A stretch of DNA of 8,231 nucleotides from an uncultured Ruminobacter sp. GTDB lineage: Bacteria > Pseudomonadota > Gammaproteobacteria > Enterobacterales > Succinivibrionaceae. The notes under the pieces are model-generated. The model was not told the DNA's origin and searched no databases. It saw only the letters and a program-made list of their open reading frames with translations. A program made the translations under genes and the position numbers. The stretch is from contig CAAFXL010000024.1 in assembly GCA_900767005.1 (NCBI GenBank), positions 1 through 8,231 of the forward strand. Reading direction: 5' to 3'. Shown here piece after piece: positions 5,398 through 8,231 of this stretch. The first letter of the stretch is position 1, and every line of letters starts with the position of its first letter.

Positions 5398-7171
5398 TAA
5401 TGGTGATGTATACTATTTTGAGAAAGAGCTTACATATTTAAAAGAAAAATCTAAGGTCTTTTCTCAAAACTTTCCTGATGTTGCAAATGCTTTGGGTATA
5501 ACTAAGGATAGCGTTGAAGATCCGGAAATTGCCCGTTTAATCGAAAGCGTTTGTATGCTTAACGGTAGAATTCAAAAACGTCTAGATGATGGATATTCTG
5601 ATTTTACTGAAAGTTTATTAAATATTATTTATCCTGATTTTTTAAAGCCTATACCATCATATAGTATCATAAATATCGATATTGATGATAAAGCTAATGC
5701 TGTTTCACTTATTCCCAAAAATAGTCTATTTGAATTAAGAGATGATAATACGCATTGTTATTATAAAACAGTTTCTGATTTAACTATTTACCCAATTAAG
5801 ATATCTAGATTAAATAATTATGTAGCACCTTTTGATGAAATTAATAATATTGCAGATCTTAAAGCAAAGAATATTATTGAACTTGTTTTTAATACTACAG
5901 ATAGTAGTCTAAAAATAAGTGACTTAAATTTTAATCAAATTGATTTGTCTTTAAAATCTGATAGTACAAACTTTGCTTTCAAATTATATAATGAAATTAG
6001 ACATCAATTAGTTGATATTTATATTGAAATTAATGGAGTAATGTATAATTTAGAAGAGAAAGCTTTATCTAATAAGGTTTTTTCTATGGAAAATCCAATA
6101 GTTCCATATTCAAATAATAGTTTTGACGGATTAAATTTATTACATGAATTTTTCATGTTCTATGATGTTTTTTCTAAGCTCTCAATAGATTTATCAAAAG
6201 TTAAAGACTTATTAACTGTAAATTCTTTTAAACTAAAGTTTTATTTTAAGGAATTTAATATAGATATTTTAAGAACGATGAGCTTAGATAATTTTAAATT
6301 GTATACAGTTCCTATCGTCAATCTTTATGAGAAATATGCAGAACCAATAAATGTTGATTTCTTAAAAGATGAATATCCGATCATAATTCATGATAATGAT
6401 GAAACGTTATCATTGTATAAGATTTTATCTGTTGTTGATTCTCATGATTCGATTGTTACTAATATTTCAGAACTTTATTCTGATAATTATGGAGAAGCAA
6501 CATCTTCAAAAAAATGGTTAGCTAAATATAGTGATAATGAAGGTATTATAAATGGTAAATTAAGAATAATTGATTCTAACCATAATGTAGCTTTAGAAAG
6601 CAACCATTCATTATTAATTAATACTTTAGTAACTGATGGAATCAGAACTTCAAAACTTAATTATGTTAAAGTGCAACTTTTCCCAATGATAGCTTTAAAT
6701 ATACCTGGAAGTTTATCATTATTACGTCGACCTACGATGCAGTTTAATTATCATTTTGATAAAACTAGAAATTGGGATATTTTAAGTCATTTAAGATTTA
6801 ATTTTCAGTCAATTTTAGGACAGGGAAATAGTGTAGAACAATTAAAGAATATATTTAGATTATATAATATTATAGATAATAATTATAATAATATTTATAT
6901 TGATTCTATAAAAAATATAACAACTAGTCAGGTCGTAGAACCAATTAGAATTCAAGGAAAATGTTGTTATGTTTATGGTACAAAAATTATAATTACTTTG
7001 AATCTACAAGAATTTAAAGATTCTAGTTATATTTTTGCTGAATTTTTAGATAGTTTCTTTGCTTATTTTATAAATTATAATAGTTTTATTCAGTTAGATA
7101 TTATGACTGAGGAAAGTGACAAACCTTATATTTCTTTCCCTAGGAGATTAGGATGCAAGGAAATTTTTTAA
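5390..7171 (+). CDS. tssF: TssF (ImpG/VasA family), T6SS baseplate wedge protein
   Basis: 593 residues, close to the usual 580-620. TssF forms a heterotrimer-like wedge with TssG (with TssE and TssK attached) and builds the T6SS baseplate under the spike. The conserved N-terminus is easy to see: YYFEKELTYLKEK (8-20), FSQNFPDVANALG (24-36), EDPEIARLIESV (43-54), LNGRIQKRLDDGYSDFTESLL (57-77) and YPDFLKPIPS (81-90). A C-terminal landmark with NIPGSLSLLRRPT ends at residue 449. Translation starts at a TTG overlapping the tssE stop by 8 bases; this start is forced by the conserved N-terminus and backed by AAGGA upstream. The gene uses mainly AAA and many ATA codons, fitting a low-copy baseplate part. 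The last 19 bases are shared with tssG. Confidence 0.95.
   Translation: MSNNGDVYYFEKELTYLKEKSKVFSQNFPDVANALGITKDSVEDPEIARLIESVCMLNGRIQKRLDDGYSDFTESLLNIIYPDFLKPIPSYSIINIDIDDKANAVSLIPKNSLFELRDDNTHCYYKTVSDLTIYPIKISRLNNYVAPFDEINNIADLKAKNIIELVFNTTDSSLKISDLNFNQIDLSLKSDSTNFAFKLYNEIRHQLVDIYIEINGVMYNLEEKALSNKVFSMENPIVPYSNNSFDGLNLLHEFFMFYDVFSKLSIDLSKVKDLLTVNSFKLKFYFKEFNIDILRTMSLDNFKLYTVPIVNLYEKYAEPINVDFLKDEYPIIIHDNDETLSLYKILSVVDSHDSIVTNISELYSDNYGEATSSKKWLAKYSDNEGIINGKLRIIDSNHNVALESNHSLLINTLVTDGIRTSKLNYVKVQLFPMIALNIPGSLSLLRRPTMQFNYHFDKTRNWDILSHLRFNFQSILGQGNSVEQLKNIFRLYNIIDNNYNNIYIDSIKNITTSQVVEPIRIQGKCCYVYGTKIIITLNLQEFKDSSYIFAEFLDSFFAYFINYNSFIQLDIMTEESDKPYISFPRRLGCKEIF
7142..7155 (+). promoter_or_regulatory. 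Ribosome binding site of tssG inside tssF
   Basis: AGGAG (7142-7146) lies within the tssF coding sequence, 6 bases before the tssG ATG at 7153. It fixes the tssG start and implies coupled translation of the two wedge proteins. Confidence 0.78.
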
Positions 7172-8151
7172 ATAAAAATCAAAATTCTATTAATAAGATA
7201 ATTAATAATGAAATTTTTGATGCAGATTTAAGTAGTGTTTGTCAGCTGATTAAACATTATAGGGTGATTACAGGGAATAATTATAAAATTTCCTTTCATT
7301 CTTCATTAACCAATTATTATTCGCAAAATAAAATTAATAGCGTTGTTTACAATAATAATTCTTTTTTGATTTCATTAAATCAACCTGTCTTATTGGGGGT
7401 TCTTGGTACATTACCTAGAATGCTAAATAATCCAATTCAAAATGATTATCATTCAGGAATCGTAGCTAGTGCGGAGTTTATTAAAATATTTGAATCTCGA
7501 TATTTAGAGTTATTGTTATCAGCTAATAATAAATATAATTTACTAAGACAATTTGAAGAAGAATCTTTTCCTAAAATTCAATCTTCAAATTTAAAAATTA
7601 CCGATTACTTAGGTAACTTTTTAGGTTTAGACTCGTTCTCTGATTATAAACATGTAACTAAACAATCATTAATTAGATATAGTGCAATTTTAGGATTCAA
7701 GCAAAAAAACATTGGTATATTACTAAAGCTTTTGAATGGATACTTTAATTTAAATTTTTCTGCTAGTTATTCATTTGTTCAAATGAAGAAATTATCAAAA
7801 AACGTTATATCTAAAATAGGAAAATCTGAACAAAATAATTGTTTGGGAAGAAATATTCAATTAGGTGATAGGGTTCCTATGCATGGTAATGATTTAGTTA
7901 TAAAAATTTTGCTGAAAAGTGAGAGAGAATACAAAAGAATTACAACAGATCATAATATATTTTATGCAATTCATGAGTTAATAACATATTATATTGGAGA
8001 CAGAAATGTCTATAGATTAATTTTGTTAGTCAATTCAAAGTACTTGTCTCTACCTTGTTTAAGCAGTAAACAAAAAAAATCTAGATTGGGAATAAACATA
8101 TGTTTAAGGTCTGATCAAGATCATTTTGTTGAAATGCCAATAAAGATATAA
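7153..8151 (+). CDS. tssG: TssG (ImpH/VasB family), T6SS baseplate wedge protein
   Basis: 332 residues, typical of TssG. It pairs with TssF in the baseplate wedge in the cytoplasm. Landmarks: an N-terminal FDADLSSVCQLIKHY helix, LGVLGTLPRML (81-91; family pattern 'GL.G..GpLP'), FIKIFESRYLELL (109-121; pattern 'FLdiFnhRl..L'), and a C-terminal NNCLGRNIQLGDRV region with LG at 231-232 (family pattern 'LG.....lG.rv'). The family's Asn-His before the Arg in the middle motif is replaced by Glu-Ser. The start ATG overlaps tssF by 19 bases and has AGGAG 6 bases upstream. Codons are AT-rich with many ATA and AAA, as in tssF. It is the last T6SS gene in view; the gene after it lies beyond the window. 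Confidence 0.93.
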   Translation: MQGNFLNKNQNSINKIINNEIFDADLSSVCQLIKHYRVITGNNYKISFHSSLTNYYSQNKINSVVYNNNSFLISLNQPVLLGVLGTLPRMLNNPIQNDYHSGIVASAEFIKIFESRYLELLLSANNKYNLLRQFEEESFPKIQSSNLKITDYLGNFLGLDSFSDYKHVTKQSLIRYSAILGFKQKNIGILLKLLNGYFNLNFSASYSFVQMKKLSKNVISKIGKSEQNNCLGRNIQLGDRVPMHGNDLVIKILLKSEREYKRITTDHNIFYAIHELITYYIGDRNVYRLILLVNSKYLSLPCLSSKQKKSRLGINICLRSDQDHFVEMPIKI

Positions 8152-8158
8152 GTAACTC

Positions 8159-8190
8159 TACTTTTGCAGTTCAAAAAAGCTGAAAAAGTA
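8159..8190 (+). other. Stem-loop just after tssG
   Basis: TACTTTT (8159-8165) pairs with AAAAGTA (8184-8190). After one G/A mismatch, CAGTT (8167-8171) pairs with AGCTG... of 8178-8182 through one wobble, leaving a 6-base CAAAAA loop. No T run follows, so it does not look like an intrinsic terminator on the + strand. It may protect the 3' end of the mRNA or lie in the leader of the next gene. Confidence 0.45.
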
Positions 8191-8200
8191 ACGATATATA

Positions 8201-8224
8201 AGGCTTAACGCCTAATTTGTTCTT
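8201..8224 (+). terminator. Weak possible terminator after tssG
   Basis: AGGC (8201-8204) and GCCT (8210-8213) form a 4-bp stem with a TTAAC loop, followed by AATTTGTTCTTT. The stem is short and the T run interrupted, so termination here is only a possibility. Apart from this and the stem-loop before it, I see nothing in the last 80 bases. Confidence 0.25.
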
Positions 8225-8231
8225 TAAAAAT

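Noticed and set aside
1..8231. CRISPR array, tRNA or rRNA, insertion sequence, toxin-immunity pair
   Set aside because: No spaced direct repeats, RNA-gene signature, transposase or extra open frame outside the T6SS genes was seen; any effectors would lie outside the window.

Overview
This window is a stretch of a type VI secretion system (T6SS) gene cluster. Every gene in it is on the + strand and every one belongs to the machine. The order is: end of hcp (tssD), tssA, tssB, tssC, a second shorter tssC-like gene, tssE, tssF, tssG. The DNA is strongly AT-rich, with TTA leucine codons, mostly TAA stops and usually clear AGGA-type ribosome binding sites. The proteins are of the proteobacterial T6SS subtype i, not the Francisella or Bacteroidota kinds. 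An AT-rich gammaproteobacterium, possibly host-associated, fits best, but the sequence does not let me name a genus and other proteobacteria are not excluded.

Layout: 1-183 is the last 60 codons of hcp, the inner-tube protein. An 11-bp hairpin (196-221) and an AT-rich leader precede tssA (290-1555). Next come the sheath pair tssB (1597-2106) and tssC (2106-3584), which share one base in a TAATG junction. A strong hairpin (3598-3635) separates them from the tssC paralog (3658-4956). tssE (4972-5397), tssF (5390-7171) and tssG (7153-8151) follow tightly, two of the three junctions overlapping. The last 80 bases hold stem-loops but no gene.

How the genes work together: TssE, TssF and TssG are baseplate wedge components. 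TssA is the cap or baseplate factor that primes tail growth. Hcp stacks into the tube, and TssB/TssC polymerise around it as the contractile sheath. The membrane complex (TssJLM), TssK, the spike (VgrG/PAAR), ClpV (TssH) and any effectors are not in this window and must lie outside it.

The most interesting object is the second TssC-like protein. It keeps the TssC core but lacks about 52 N-terminal residues, the region where the ClpV-binding helix lies in canonical TssC. It carries an Asp/Asn-rich insertion, and its codon use is unlike that of tssC. Codon use and hairpins together divide the cluster into high-output genes (hcp, tssB, tssC) and low-output genes (tssA, tssC-like, tssE, tssF, tssG). 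The order resembles the rhizobial imp / Agrobacterium T6SS layout (impA-B-C-D-F-G-H) without impE/tagJ, so this is a variant of a known plan rather than a wholly new system.
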